Numbered from the stretch's first letter, positions 43,292 through 54,425 are shown. The stretch: 64,000 nt of DNA from Lucinisca nassula (GCA_963580285.1 OY757010.1:151779596-151843595); one strand, 5' to 3'. Numbers and translations are program-made. The notes: generated by a model not told the origin, from the letters alone.

Positions 43292-43654
43292 TAAAAATCA
43301 AAAATGAGTTCCTTTAAGAGCAATGAAAACATTCATAAGAAAGAAGATGGGTCATACTACGTAGTTTCGGCTAATAAAGCCTCATCAGTGACCCTGTAAT
43401 GATCCGGCAAAGAAAGCCAGATGAAACATACTGTAATTTTACGAATTTCGAATAGGCAGTCGATTCAAAGACTGATATAAATCAAAATGGGGTCAAAATA
43501 ATTAAAAACCTGTCTAGAATATGAGTCTAAACCAATCGTTTATTTCTGATTTATCAGAATATTCACACTGATCTCAAAGGACCAAAAGTAAAATATAAAC
43601 TGCACTATGGTTGATGTACGGGGAGACGTTTTACGGCCGCCACACGGCTACAAA
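43292..43654 (-). mobile_element. retrozyme-like insertion in PLE-7 with 5-bp duplication
   Basis: The 363-bp insertion is flanked by ACAAA (43287-43291 and 43650-43654). It splits the codons so that YKYNK rejoins PVRSIIF exactly. Read on the minus strand it shares 'gtgtggcggccgta', 'gtttatatttt', 'ggtcctttgagatca' and the hammerhead with 34881-35240. Downstream of the ribozyme the two differ. Confidence 0.75.
43349..43394 (-). ncRNA. hammerhead ribozyme, type I, second copy
   Basis: Minus-strand order: stem I GGGTCA, CTGATGA, stem II GGCT-TTATT-AGCC, GAAA, stem III palindrome CTACGTAG, cleavage dinucleotide UA, stem I TGACCC. All invariant core positions are kept. Compared with 35116-35161 both stem II and stem III carry paired changes that keep base pairing. 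Confidence 0.85.
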
Positions 43655-46227
43655 CCTGTTAGATCTATCATTTTTAATTTCAATAAACTTGTTTCAGATC
43701 TTGATATTGATACTAATACTCCTGATTCATGTGATTGTAAAAACTCAAAGTATTGCTATCCTGCTGCTGGTCATGTAATTACTGGCAATTTGAAAATTAT
43801 TCCTGATTCTAGGATAAGGAATATAATTTCTAAAGGACCGAAATATTGGTTTCCTTCTAAAATTGATTTCAGTAAATGTAGAGATGAAATCGCTGCTTCC
43901 TTGAATGAATTCGGTAATCGATGGTGTAAGCGAGAGTATGTTGAGCATAAAGCCCTTAAGGACTGGAAACTTAGCATTTTAAAACTAGTAAATAAACGCA
44001 TTTCTTTCTATTCTCAAAATACTAACTTATTACCTCCTAAGCCCAAGACGTCTTTACGTCATCTTAAACTAGGTATTCAAGAATTTCATAAGAAGTTTGT
44101 TTTGGCCCCTGCAGACAAGGCCGCTAACAACGTCGTCGTTGTGTGACGGCTCCACTATGTTAACACGCTTAAGCAGGAGCTTGGTGGTACTATGGCCTAT
44201 GAACTTCAGCCTTTAGCTGAAGAGAGAGTTATAGTAGATAAACATGTTTGTCTTTCAGCCACCAAGTTTGCTGTGTGTGTTAACGAAGGCCAAGACAAGC
44301 TTCCTACGCTATACTGGTTACCAAAACTTCATAAAAAACCTTAAAAAGCACGGTTTATTGCAAATTCTAGCTCTTGCACTACCACTGAACTTTCTAAATT
44401 ATTAACTTCCTGTCTTACTGCTATTAAAACGCATGTAATTAAATATTGTGATAAAGTCTTTGAAAGATCAGGAAGAAATCTGTTTTGGTCTATAAAAAAT
44501 TCGAATGAGGTTTTAAATAAATTGAAATCTAGACATTTTCGTGCTTCTAGTCTGTCTACCTACGATTTTTCCACTCTTTACACTACACTTCCTCATAATC
44601 TTATAAAAGAAAAGCTTAATGATTTAATTGAATGGACTTTTCACAGAGAAGATTCTCTCTATCTTGCATGTAATGTCAGAAATGCATTTTTCACTTCTAA
44701 AGAGCATAAGAATTATACACTTTGGATATGTCAGAAAGTGTGTGATGCCCTCACCTTTCTACTTGACAATATTTATATTAGATTCGGTACTAAGTTATTT
44801 AGACAAATTGTGGGTATTCCGATGGGTACTAATTGCGCACCTCTTGTGGCTGATCTGTTCTTGTATTGTTATGAAAGAGACTTCATTTTGTCGCTTTCCA
44901 TTGATAACCAATCTGAAATTATTGAAGCTTTTAGCTCTACTTCTAGATATTTAGATGATTTATTAAATATTGATAATACCTATTTTGATGGTTTGATCAG
45001 TCAGATTTACCCCCTTGAACTTCAGTTAAATAAAGCAAATTCTTCTGATACCGAGGCCCCGTTTTTGGATTTGCATCTGTCTATTGTAGATGGATTTGTT
45101 TCGTGCAAAATTTATGATAAACGCGATGACTTTGATTTTGAGATTGTAAATTTTCCTTTTTTGGATGGTGATGTTCCTCGTGCGCCATCCTATGGCGTTT
45201 ATATTTCGCAATTAATTCGATTTGCTAGAGTGTGTAGTCATGTAACTGACTTCAACACTCGTAATAAATTATTAACGGCTAAACTCCTTAATCAGGGTTA
45301 TCGGTACCATAAACTACGCAAAGCCTTTTCAAAATTTTATAGACGCCATTCTGATTTAATTTCAAAATTCAATATTGGACTTAAATCTCTTCTGCAACAA
45401 GGTCTATCGGAACCCGAATTTTATGGTGACTTAGCATATAAATTCAGAAAAATATATAACCGCAATGACTTCAGCACCCAATTTCGTAAAATCATTCTTC
45501 GATATAAAAAGATTGGGTACAACATGGATATTATACGACAGACTGCATGCATGGTAGTTAACCCAATCACGGTTGGCAACTTTGCTTCCCTCTTTAATTG
45601 CACGCCGGTGGGTCAGGCCTCAGATTCTATGACGGCTCCAACGTAAAGGCTTATTGAGAATTAGAGAGATCTAATTCAAGGTAATGTTGGTTGGTGCCTG
45701 ATGCTCTGTCTCTGGTCGGGCTCATCGGAGTCTAACTGTTGGTTTTCTTTTGCTCCAGCATTTCAGTGGTTTCTTGCTGTCGAGTCCTCACCGTTGTCTC
45801 ACCTCTGTGGTTCTTTGATTTTTGTGTTCACGGAGATGTTGCACTGATGAGTTAGGAGGCCTTCATGCGGACTGAACAAATTATTTGTCTAAATCGCGAC
45901 GGAAGTAAGGGCGAGGATTGTGGCCACGTAAAATCGATTTAAGCCCCCCAGTGGAAATCTTCCACTGACCCTTCCAAGGCGGCTCTTCTGTGGCGATTTA
46001 TTTATGTTGTTGTTTGTTACTTACTGTGTGTATCACTTGTGTCTTTTGGTTTTGGATGGCCATATGGCCATTTTGTGGGAAAGTAACTGTCCTTATGGCC
46101 TTCCTTTGTTTGGGTTTCCATTATGGTCTGGTCGCTTAATGTTTGTATTTCTTTCCCTTTGGTGTCTTTTATGGGTGGAGTAAGTTAATTGTATCAATTC
46201 CTGATCTTTGTTTTACTTCTACTTTCC

Positions 46228-47250
46228 TATATTAAGAATCGTTGTATTCTTGGTATACGGTGCAAAGACATTTTTTATGAAATATGTTCGGTTTTGGGGC
46301 ATAATGAAATGTCTTTTCCGACAGTTTTTTGTTGGTGTAAGAAATTCAGCTGTGGGCTAGGCTCAACAGAAGATGCACCACATGATCGTCGGCCGAAAAG
46401 AGCAACATCTGCCAAGATGGTTGCTAGAGTGAAAGAAATAGTTGCTACCGATGCACGATACACCAGGCAAATAGCTAGTATGGTTGGTATCTCATTAGGA
46501 GCAGCTCATACAATTCTGAAACGGGATTTGAAAATGAGAAAGATCTGTGCTAGATGGATTCCCCATCTGTTGACAGATGAGCAGAAAAAGACAGTGCGCC
46601 AAGAAGTTGCTTAAAAAGTTTCCAAATTACAATGCACGGTCTTTCGCTAATGTCGTCACAGGTGACGAGACACGGGTTCACTTTTTTGAGCCAAAACGAA
46701 AGATTCAGAACAAAATATGGGCAACAAAGTATTGCAAAAGACCATGCATTGCAAAGCGGACCATGCGAGTCAAGAAGGTAATGTATGCCATATTCTTTTC
46801 AAATCAGGGCCCTGCTTTTCAGGTTGCTGTGCCTAAAGGCAAATCTGTAAATGGGAAGTTTTACAAGAATAAAGTTCTTCAAAAATTGAAGAAATATTTC
46901 AAAGAACGAAGACCCGCAAATGGTTTGGCCAATGTCAGATTGCTACATGACAATGCGTCATCACAAAAGGCGTTCATTGTGCAAGACTATCTGAAGCAGG
47001 AAAAGGTTGTTGAACTCCCTCACCCCCCGTATTCCCCTGACCTTGCTCTGTGTGACTTTTTTTGTTCCCGCGGCTGAAAAAATACCTTTCTGGTCGAAAA
47101 TTTGTACAGCGCAAACACCTCAGTTCTGCAATATTCCAGTGCCTTCATAGTATACCTCGAAAAGACTACCAAAATGCATTCAATGATTGGATCAGAAGAC
47201 TGAAAGTTTGTATATCTGTTAAAGGGGAATACTTTGAGGGGACAAAATAA
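46228..47250 (+). pseudogene. mariner transposase (DD34D), frameshifted
   Basis: It starts before PLE-7 (SEYVAEIRS at about 43119-43154) and continues YIKNRCILGIRCKDI, a helix-turn-helix region (FPTVFCWCKKF; IASMVGISLGAAHTIL), then the catalytic residues: Asp in VVTGDETRVHFFEP, Asp in LLHDNASSQKA and Asp in SPDLALCDFF, with 34 residues between the last two (DD34D). Frameshifts at about 46590 and about 47065 (in a T-run) divide it into three readings, the last one ending YFEGTK. It cuts and pastes the element at TA sites. This copy cannot be active. Confidence 0.9.
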
Positions 47251-47637
47251 ATTTTTCATCGAAATCTATCACGGAATCACTTTTATGTGCTTAGTTGCAT
47301 TCATATTTGAACAGTCCTCGTATTTTGTTTTGGATAGCCAGTTGGCCATTTTGTGGGAAAGTAACTGTCCTTTTGGCTTTCCGCTGTTGATCTTGCCATT
47401 AGGGTCTAGTTGTTTCATGTTTGTGTTTCTTTCCCTTTGGTGTCGCAAATGGGAGCTGTGGGTTAGTTGTATCGATTCCTGATCATTCCCTTCACTTCTA
47501 TTCTGTATTATGGCTGTTCCATTTCTGAGGTTATTTACTCTAGAAACAACTGAAAACTGATCTTTTTGGCCTTCAGTGGTGTGGTATCACGCGGTGTTTT
47601 GTGTGTTTTTTGTATGCTGGAAGAAGACTCGACAGAG

Positions 47638-47900
47638 AAACACGCCTATATAAATATGATCTCCTTAAACCCCACTTTTATATAGTAAAACTGGGATTTG
47701 CAGGGGTATACAATATTTTTCTTATTTCTGCTCAAAAACGTAAATTGTGGGTACTCGTTAGAACCGACTCATCGAGGCGGTTCTAACTAGTATCACCAAT
47801 CTATGTTTCGAGCAGAAATAAGAAAAATATCGAAATTTTTCATCTGAAAATGTTCATTTTTGGGTCGTAAAATTTACAATGTATTTGTATAGGCGTGTTT
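47638..47900. mobile_element. MITE family M1 copy
   Basis: The ends AAACACGCCTATA and TATAGGCGTGTTT are inverted repeats. The interior has 'aaaccccacttttatatag' and the palindrome 'cgttagaaccgactc' / 'gaggcggttctaact'. It is 263 bp and non-coding. Confidence 0.8.
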
Positions 47901-48149
47901 TCATAATGCTGAATGAGCACACAGGACTAGCACATATCAAAACAATAGTTGGTGCAATATATTCATTAAAATTTATTAAAACAATTAAAATAAAACAAAT
48001 GTTTAATTTGTAAAGTCTGATGCATTGGTAAGTATATACAAGAACAACATCATGAGGAAACCTGTTTCCGCTATAGCAACCAACACATTAGGAAAACATG
48101 CCCGTGTGAAATAATGGCGTCCAACATGGTGTCAGAAATGACACATTTT

Positions 48150-48310
48150 GGGTAAAAAAATGATAACATCTTTCTTATTTCTGCTTTCAACATAGATTGT
48201 TTGTGATCGTTAGAAGCGCCTCAATGAGGGGGTTCTTACGAGTACCCACAATCTATGCTTTTGAGCAAAAATGAGGCTGTTAATGTATACCCCCGTAAAC
48301 CCCACTCGTT
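48150..48310. repeat. MITE M1 core, rearranged
   Basis: The central palindrome ('gttagaagcgcctcaatga ...') is present. The outer 'cgtaaaccccactcg' lies on the opposite side from other copies, so the copy is rearranged or recombined. Confidence 0.5.
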
Positions 48311-49537
48311 TCACGGACTTTTTATCGTGATGAATACTGTAGATCACCCTGACATCCACAGGGTCTGATTAGCTGGTTTATGTTTGCTCTCTGGTATGTG
48401 TGTCTAAAATTTCAACAATCTAGTCTGTGTAGCTGGGCGAAAACTCCAAAGACAAGGTTTCTCATGATGGGGATCAAATTATGTTCCACTGAGTTGTATA
48501 TGACTAAATAGGAATGGATGACCTGCATTATTTTCGGGCATTTTACAACGGTGGAGGGGCGAAACTTTCGGGACTTCCCGTTTGCTTGCTCCTCCGAAAA
48601 GGGGTCTACCCTTAAAGGGACAAGTTCTCCACCTCAAGATTTTCTGAAATGGATCTTCCATCTTTGATTATGGACATGTCCATTTTATTAAACAGTCTTT
48701 GGTCAATTATCAAGCGCCTGATGAGATGTCCCAGAGCTAGTCATCTCAATTGGAACAAAAGTGCTTGCATAGGTATAAGTACACAGTATTGGAAGCCCCA
48801 ATAACAAGAGACACAACTATTTTTTAAAGATGCCTTCGCTTAAGGTGCACCCAAGTCCTTAAAGTATACAATAAACTATTTATGTAAACATAACACTAGT
48901 GACTTTGAAATTTTGGAAAAGTAGTGGATTGTTAGCAAACACAAAACAGATTTTAATATGGACATACCACAACCACTGTTAAATCACATATGACAAGTTA
49001 AACATGAGAAAAAAACAGGACGGACAAAGACAGATTGAGAACAAACTTGACATACTGAGAATAAAATTCGTAAAATGTTACAAGTATGTAAGATTTCTTC
49101 AGTCTTAACCCTTATCCTGCTGAATATTCAGTTTAGCCACACCATTTTCTGACTTTGAACCAATCAGATTACTTGATGTAATTTATTCTTACAAATCCAT
49201 AAACTGAATGTCAAACAGTGTAGATCCTCACTGTTTCCAAAGATAGGGGATGTCGTGAACAGCAGGATAAGAGTTAGATTACAAGATGAAAAACGTTCAG
49301 GAAACACAAGATGAAGTATGTTGTCAATGAATATCTTCCACATGGGAAATCAGCAAAGATCATGATCAGATTCTATGCAGGCCTGGCATGTAAATTCAAA
49401 CATAGCAATAATACATTAAAATACCTGATTAAAATAGATGAACACACATTATGATTAAAATAATAGCTTTTGATTATGCTCAATACGAGGCATGTCCACA
49501 AGCAATCAACTAAGCAATTATATTCTGATACATCATG
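48311..49537. other. mostly non-coding with MITE fragments
   Basis: It holds a family H fragment (about 48530-48645: 'aggggtctacccttaaagg') and a MITE at about 49107-49275 related to 12956-13400. No gene was seen. Confidence 0.5.
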
Positions 49538-49802
49538 AAAACACGCCTAGATAATTTTTACCCCCTTGAACCCCACTTTTATATAGTAAAACTGGGGTTT
49601 CTGGGGGTATACCTTATTTTTCTTATTTCTGCTTTAAAATATAGATTGTGGGTGCGCGTTAGAACCGCCTCGATCAGGCGGTTCTAACGAGTGCCCACAA
49701 TCTATATTTTGAGCAGAAATAAGAAAAATATCACAATTTTTCGTCTTTAAATTTTCATTTTTTCCGCGATAAAGATGGCAATGTATTTGTATGGGCGTGT
49801 TT
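49538..49802. mobile_element. MITE family M1, best copy
   Basis: The ends are AAACACGCCTAGATAA and its partner TGTATGGGCGTGTTT. The core hairpin 'gttagaaccgcctcg' / 'aggcggttctaac' at about 49659-49688 is flanked by 'atagattgtgggt' and 'gcccacaatctat'. Confidence 0.8.
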
Positions 49803-50007
49803 GCGTAATGAATTCGGACAAATGGACATATCAGGGATTTCCCCGCAGCTTTTGTTTTTGTTAAAAAAGACACTTTTGCTTGCTTTGGGAAAACGGTCTA
49901 CTTTTACAGAAAATAATGTAAGTATTTTTTAAGAGCATACCATTACTGACAAAGAAGGAATTATTAAAAAAAAACAACAACAACAACAACAAAAAAAAAA
50001 AAAAAAA

Positions 50008-51185
50008 AACAAGAGGACTATGATGGCCCTATATCGCTCACCTGAGCTAACAGATTCAAAGTTTCTGGAAGTTCCAGTTTTTACCTGAGGATTTATGCTG
50101 ATGATAAGGTCAAAAACAGGTATTTTCAGCATTCAAGGGGATGTAACTCTATGAGAGATAGGCAGACATCACCAGTTTTCAAACTTTCCCAACCTACTGA
50201 CATGCTAGTTTCAGGAAGATTCAATCAAAACGGTGATGACAAGGTACATAATAGGCATTTTCAGAAAGAAGGGGACTTAACTCTCTGAGTAATGTGCAAA
50301 CAATCTTAGTTTGCAGATACATTCAAGCTTGTATCCCTAACTTACTTATATGTAAGTTTCCGGAAGATCCAAGCAAAACTTAGGGACTTATGATGATGAC
50401 AATGTCAACTAGAGCGATGGCAAAGTTTTTCTAAAAATAGCCACAGTGACCCTCACCTTGACCTCAGGATCCTGAAAGTCGAACTTGCTTGTGATATTAT
50501 CATACCAACGTTTGTGTGAAGTTATATTAAAATCTATCAATAAATGTAGGCACGGTTGTAGTGTAAAAGGTTTTCTAGAATTAGCCACAGTGACCATGAC
50601 CTTGAGTCGAGGACCCTGAAAGTCAAACTTGTTCGAGATATTGTCATAAATAACATTTGTGTGAAGTTATTTTGAAATCGGTGAAGAAATGTAGACGCTA
50701 GAGTGATGACAAAGTTTTTCTAAAAACAGCCACAGTGACCTTGAGACCATGACCTTGAAAGTCCAACTTGCTCATAAGGAACATTTGTGTGAAGTTACGA
50801 GTATATTGAAATAAGTGAATAAATGTAGACGCTGGAGTGACCTTGACCTTGATGTCACTACCTTGAAATTGGCTCGCTCCAGACATTGTCTTAAGGAACA
50901 TTTGTGTGAAGTTATGTTGAAATAGGTCAAGAAATGTAGGCGCTAGAGCGATTACAAAGTTTTTCTAGAAATAGCCACAGTGACCATGATCTTGAGGCCA
51001 TGACCTTGAAAGTCGAACGCGCTCGAGATACTGTCATTAGGAACATTTATATGACGTTATATTGAAATCGGTCAAGAAATGTAGGCCTTAGAGCGTTGAC
51101 AAACTTTTCCAAAAATAGCCAGAGTGACCTTGACCTTGAGGCAACCACTTTGAAAGTCAAACTCGCTCGAGATATTGTCATAAGG
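50008..51185. mobile_element. tandem-array element 3, right end missing
   Basis: The left end 'aacaagaggactatgatgg' followed by 'tatcgctcacctg' is as in elements 2 and 4. From about 50400 a ~145-bp unit ('agccacagtgacc', 'ttgaccttgagg', 'gaaagtcgaactcgctc', 'gaacatttgtgtgaagtt') repeats about six times. The right end is replaced by an M1 core fragment at about 51185-51235. Confidence 0.7.
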
Positions 51186-51639
51186 AATTCTAATGAGTAC
51201 AAAAAGGATGAGGCGATTCTAATGAGTACATACAGCATAAATTTGCAAGATAGAAGACGAAATTAAGCTTAATTATTCCCGACTATTTCTTATGTAGAGG
51301 ATTTCCCTAGGGGTTCAAGAACAGATTCGACTCAGTCATGGTAAACGAGTCATCGGTGTTTGGGCCATCGAAGTCCTGCTGTATAGATTCTGATGAAAGT
51401 ACAAAGATTGTCTGATGCTGTGATGCAAACCAAAATTTAGGCAATGAATGGCACAGACACTGCAACAAAATAAATGACAAAAATAAAATAAAATGCATCC
51501 CTTAAACTTCGACGCCTTTCAGTCTGCCCTGATTTCGTTGTATGGCACTGGTTACTACCGGGCAGTAAAAATGAAAACACCAATTCTAGTTTGTTTTATG
51601 TCTAGCGCTGATATACGCGTAAAGTCCATCATCCAAATT

Positions 51640-52115
51640 ACAGTTGCATTGAACCCCCCTCTAAACCCACTTTATATGGAGAACAGTGCTATTTTCCTTA
51701 TTATTACTCAAAAACATAGTTTGTGGGTACTCGTTAGAACCGACTCAATGGAGCGGTTCTAACGAGCGCTAACAATTTATATTTGGACAAAAAATAAGAA
51801 AAATATCGAACATTTTCCATCACGAAAACACTACAATATAATTCTGACCCCCATGAACCCCACTTTTATATAGTAAAACTGGGGTTTAGAACGGTAAACA
51901 TTATTTTTTCTTATTATTGCTCTAAAATAAAGATTGTGGCTTCTTGTTAGAACCGCCTCAAAGATGCGGTTCTAACGAGTATCCACAATCCATATTTGAG
52001 CAGGAATAAGAAAAAATATCACACTTTTTCATCTTAAAATTTCGTGTTTTTTTTTTTTTTTTTTTTTTGCGGTAAAATTTACAAAATTTTACAATGTAAT
52101 TGTATAGGCGTGTTT
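51640..52115. mobile_element. two adjacent MITE M1 copies
   Basis: The first (about 51640-51830) lacks its outer ends. The second (about 51836-52115) is nearly full and carries a T-run at 52048-52070. Both have the same orientation. Confidence 0.7.
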
Positions 52116-52214
52116 TTGTAATGGTATGAAAAGTGCTAGTTCTAAAGATATCAAAGAGGCCATTATAGCGGCCGGGTGTGTTATTGTAATGTGTGACTCA
52201 TATCTTTGGGACTA

Positions 52215-52375
52215 TGACATAGAAAATCTTATATGAGTGTTCATGTATTATTGAATTTATTAAACTCGTTGAGGAAAAGAGACAAAATGCTCAGCAAAGC
52301 CTCGCATTTTATCTCTTTTCCTCAACGAGTTTAATTAATTCAATAATACATGAGCACGAATGCAAGGTTCTATTT
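52215..52375. repeat. long inverted-repeat hairpin
   Basis: Arms of about 50 bp ('aaactcgttgaggaaaagag' and its complement 'ctcttttcctcaacgagttt') flank a short loop near 52293-52305. The pairing extends outward through 'attattgaat' to 'catgag/ctcatg'-like ends. It is probably a MITE. Confidence 0.7.
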
Positions 52376-52805
52376 ATCATATGAAATTTAAAACGCATTT
52401 TATTCAGGATTGTTTTACCAAAATGTCAATATACCGCCATTAGTAAACGTTACGTCGTCAAGGACGTGGTATATGTATATGTAACGTTACGGGGCGTATC
52501 TAACTAATTTGCATATTTAATTCACTAGTAAAGTCCACCAGTTTACAATGGGTCAAACTGAAATCACTGGGTGTGGCTCTCCTCATCTTCTTTGATATCG
52601 CGGGTCCCATTTCGATCTCTGCATTTTGATCTGGTCCACAAACGTTTTTGTGATGCATATAATGAACATCTGAAATGTATTATTATAATTGTGTAAGTAA
52701 ACAGATGCGCAGCCTGCTGTCAAACTGGTACTTACCTCATTTTAACCATTTTAACCTTGAAAATAATTGTAGTTTCATTATTTTGCTTCAAGCCTACCCA
52801 GGATT

Positions 52806-53148
52806 GTGCCGGCCTCGGTAGCTCAGTCGGATGCGCATCTGACTGGTGATCAGGAGGACGAGGGTTCGATACCTACCGGAGTCGGCAACATTCTTTCGTG
52901 GAGATTGATCATGAAATCTTTTCTACGATCATTGGCGAAAGAATGTGCACTGTACTGGTTAACCGCTTACGTATAAATAAGTTCTGAATAGATCCTTTGG
53001 AAGCAAATAATACACCAAATAAACGAAAATAGCAGACTCGGTTTTATTGAGTCTGTCCAGGAAAAGTGTGGATATTTAAACTGACCGGCTCAAAAATGAC
53101 CTAAAATAGTGTTGACTGGGCCGTTAAACTCCAATACAAACAAACAAA
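52806..53148 (+). mobile_element. tRNA-derived SINE with 9-bp duplication
   Basis: Box A 'ggtagctcagtcgg' and B box 'gggttcgatacc' sit in a foldable tRNA-like head with an anticodon loop reading GGT if paired simply. The body contains 'gaaagaatgtgcactgtac' and ends in (AAAC)n. CCCAGGATT is duplicated at 52797-52805 and 53149-53157. A ~75-bp extra segment near 52975-53080 is absent in the 57587 copy. Confidence 0.85.
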
Positions 53149-53385
53149 CCCAGGATTTTACTGGATTCCTACACTTCACCAGAATCAGTACAAGCAGATA
53201 TATATTACCACAGATAAAGAAGGTCTCCAGAAGTATTGTTACACTGCAATGTAGATGTGGATCCTGAAACACTCCAAAAACCTTTAAGAAAACCTAAAGA
53301 CACAATCTCTTCATTCGGCTAACAGTATAAAGTCTAACACAGATCCTAACCACAGTTATAGAAGGCAATCGCATTTATTGGAAAT

Positions 53386-53460
53386 TGCTATGTCTGTAGC
53401 ATTGCCTTTTCCTTCATAAGATTCTGTGTGGACATTGCTACAGACATAGCAATGTGGCAA
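53386..53460. repeat. inverted repeat
   Basis: 'attgctatgtctgtagcat' and its partner 'tgctacagacatagcaatg' form ~20-bp arms around about 25 bases. Confidence 0.65.
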
Positions 53461-53714
53461 TGGCTGGGGGTATATGTCCCTAGTAAAAGCTGGTAACTGG
53501 TTTCCTACCTGGGGAACCAAAATTCCAATGATAATTCCACCCACCACCAGTACATTATCATGCAGTATTGACGTCACAGCTTTAAAACAACCACGGGTAT
53601 GTATAGCTTCTTTTCTCTGTACATCATCCTAGTTAGGAAGAAAACATCATAACTGAAGCTACAACGGTTCCAACACGCATTACAGATACAAGATTGGCAT
53701 TAGTAAAATTTCTT

Positions 53715-53945
53715 CTTAAGGGGAAGGGGAACACCTTCAGGGGTGGCAACTCCTGCAAAAGTGTTTTTGTCCCCAATGTCAATAGGGCGCAACTCTTAAA
53801 GGAAAGAAGCAAATTCTTACCTTTGAGAGTAGACCCCTTTTTAGCGGGACAGGGTTTACAGATAAGCGAACAGGAAGTTGCGAAAGTTGTCTCCCTTTGA
53901 AAAATGGCGGAACAATCTGTCCGGTGTTCCCATTCCCCTTAAGCA
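53715..53945. mobile_element. hairpin MITE family H copy
   Basis: Outer parts 'cttaaggggaaggggaaca' and 'gttcccattccccttaag' are inverted. The central hairpin is shortened compared with 6459-6712. Confidence 0.65.
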
Positions 53946-54231
53946 GTAATGATGTTCGCAACTCTGCTTTCGGCTCTTTAGTTTTTACTTGGACAAAACC
54001 CGAATAATGATCCCAATGGAAATAAAACTGTACTGGATAAACTATACATATTTTCAGCCATCATGTAAGCCACGGGTCCATTAAGATAATGTGGTGAAAT
54101 AAACCATCACACTTAGGAGGCACACAGCGCTATGGAACTACATGTATATGTAATATATTAATCTTGCGCTTGACAGACTTTCACGCAGTTTCGATAATGG
54201 GTCTAAACGGATATCTGTCATAACCGTTCTT

Positions 54232-54425
54232 CTTTTTTTTTTTTTTTTTTTGGTTTTACGACCCTTTCAAGATAATTTCACTTATTTCGAGCCGATCGTA
54301 AAACGGAGTACATCTGACCTTCTGTTGCAGAACATGGCGTTTCACATGTGATCGAACCACAGCTGTGAGAACCTAATGATTAAGAGTCAGCGCTCGTACC
54401 CATTAGGCAAAGGAGGCCTATACAA
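54232..54425 (-). mobile_element. tRNA-derived SINE, same family as 27086
   Basis: The minus strand has 'taatgggtacgagcgctgac' in the head, a B-box-like 'ggttcgatcaca' and the tail 'gaaagggtcgtaaaacc' followed by an A-run (T-run at 54234-54251 on the plus strand). It is partly deleted. Confidence 0.7.

Larger units (their letters stand above)
43181..45646 (+). pseudogene. Penelope-like reverse transcriptase (about 700 codons)
   Basis: Without the insertion at 43292-43654, one frame runs from ATG 43181 to the stop at 45646 (700 codons) with only two internal stops (TGA 44144, TAA 44342). Blocks in order: a Cys-rich SCDCKNSKYCYP, KFVLAPADKAANNVVVV, LPTLYWLPKLHKKP (the PLE 'PK.HK' block), YDFSTLYTTLPH, IVGIPMGTNCAPLVADLF, SRYLDDLLNID (catalytic Asp pair) and EAPFLDLHLS. 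The C-terminus NCTPVGQASDSMTAPT lacks a GIY-YIG nuclease. The first methionine lies only 26 bp inside the element. Known function: reverse transcription of PLE RNA. Confidence 0.8.
43155..46227 (+). mobile_element. PLE-7: nearly full-length Penelope-like element
   Basis: Inserted in the N-terminal coding part of the mariner: EIRS at 43154 continues as YIKNRCILG at 46228. It is 3073 bp including a 363-bp insertion, so about 2.7 kb. It contains one long ORF region (43181-45646) and a 580-bp 3' UTR ending 'gttttacttctactttcc'. Inverted and direct relatives PLE-1 to PLE-6 lie within 14 kb. Confidence 0.85.
42920..47320 (+). mobile_element. mariner-family transposon interrupted by PLE-7
   Basis: Perfect 26-bp inverted repeats beginning CGAGGACTGTTCAAATATGA lie at 42920-42945 and 47295-47320, with TA on both sides (42918-42919 and 47321-47322), as expected for mariner. 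Total span is 4401 bp. Removal of PLE-7 (43155-46227) leaves 1328 bp, the usual mariner size. The transposase is on the plus strand. Confidence 0.9.
42736..47510 (+). mobile_element. PLE-6: PLE 3' region split by a mariner
   Basis: PLE UTR sequence stops at 42917 ('tgtgtatcgcttata') and continues at 47323 ('ttttgttttggatagcc') to the usual 3' end near 47510. The join corresponds to one position in the UTR of PLE-3 and PLE-7. Confidence 0.7.

Noticed and set aside
45848..45890. CTGATGA-like box in the PLE 3' UTR ('gcactgatgagttagg', also at about 37725 on the minus strand and 35500)
   Set aside because: The hammerhead core start is present, but no stem II partner and no GAAA follow at the right distance. 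Not a hammerhead.
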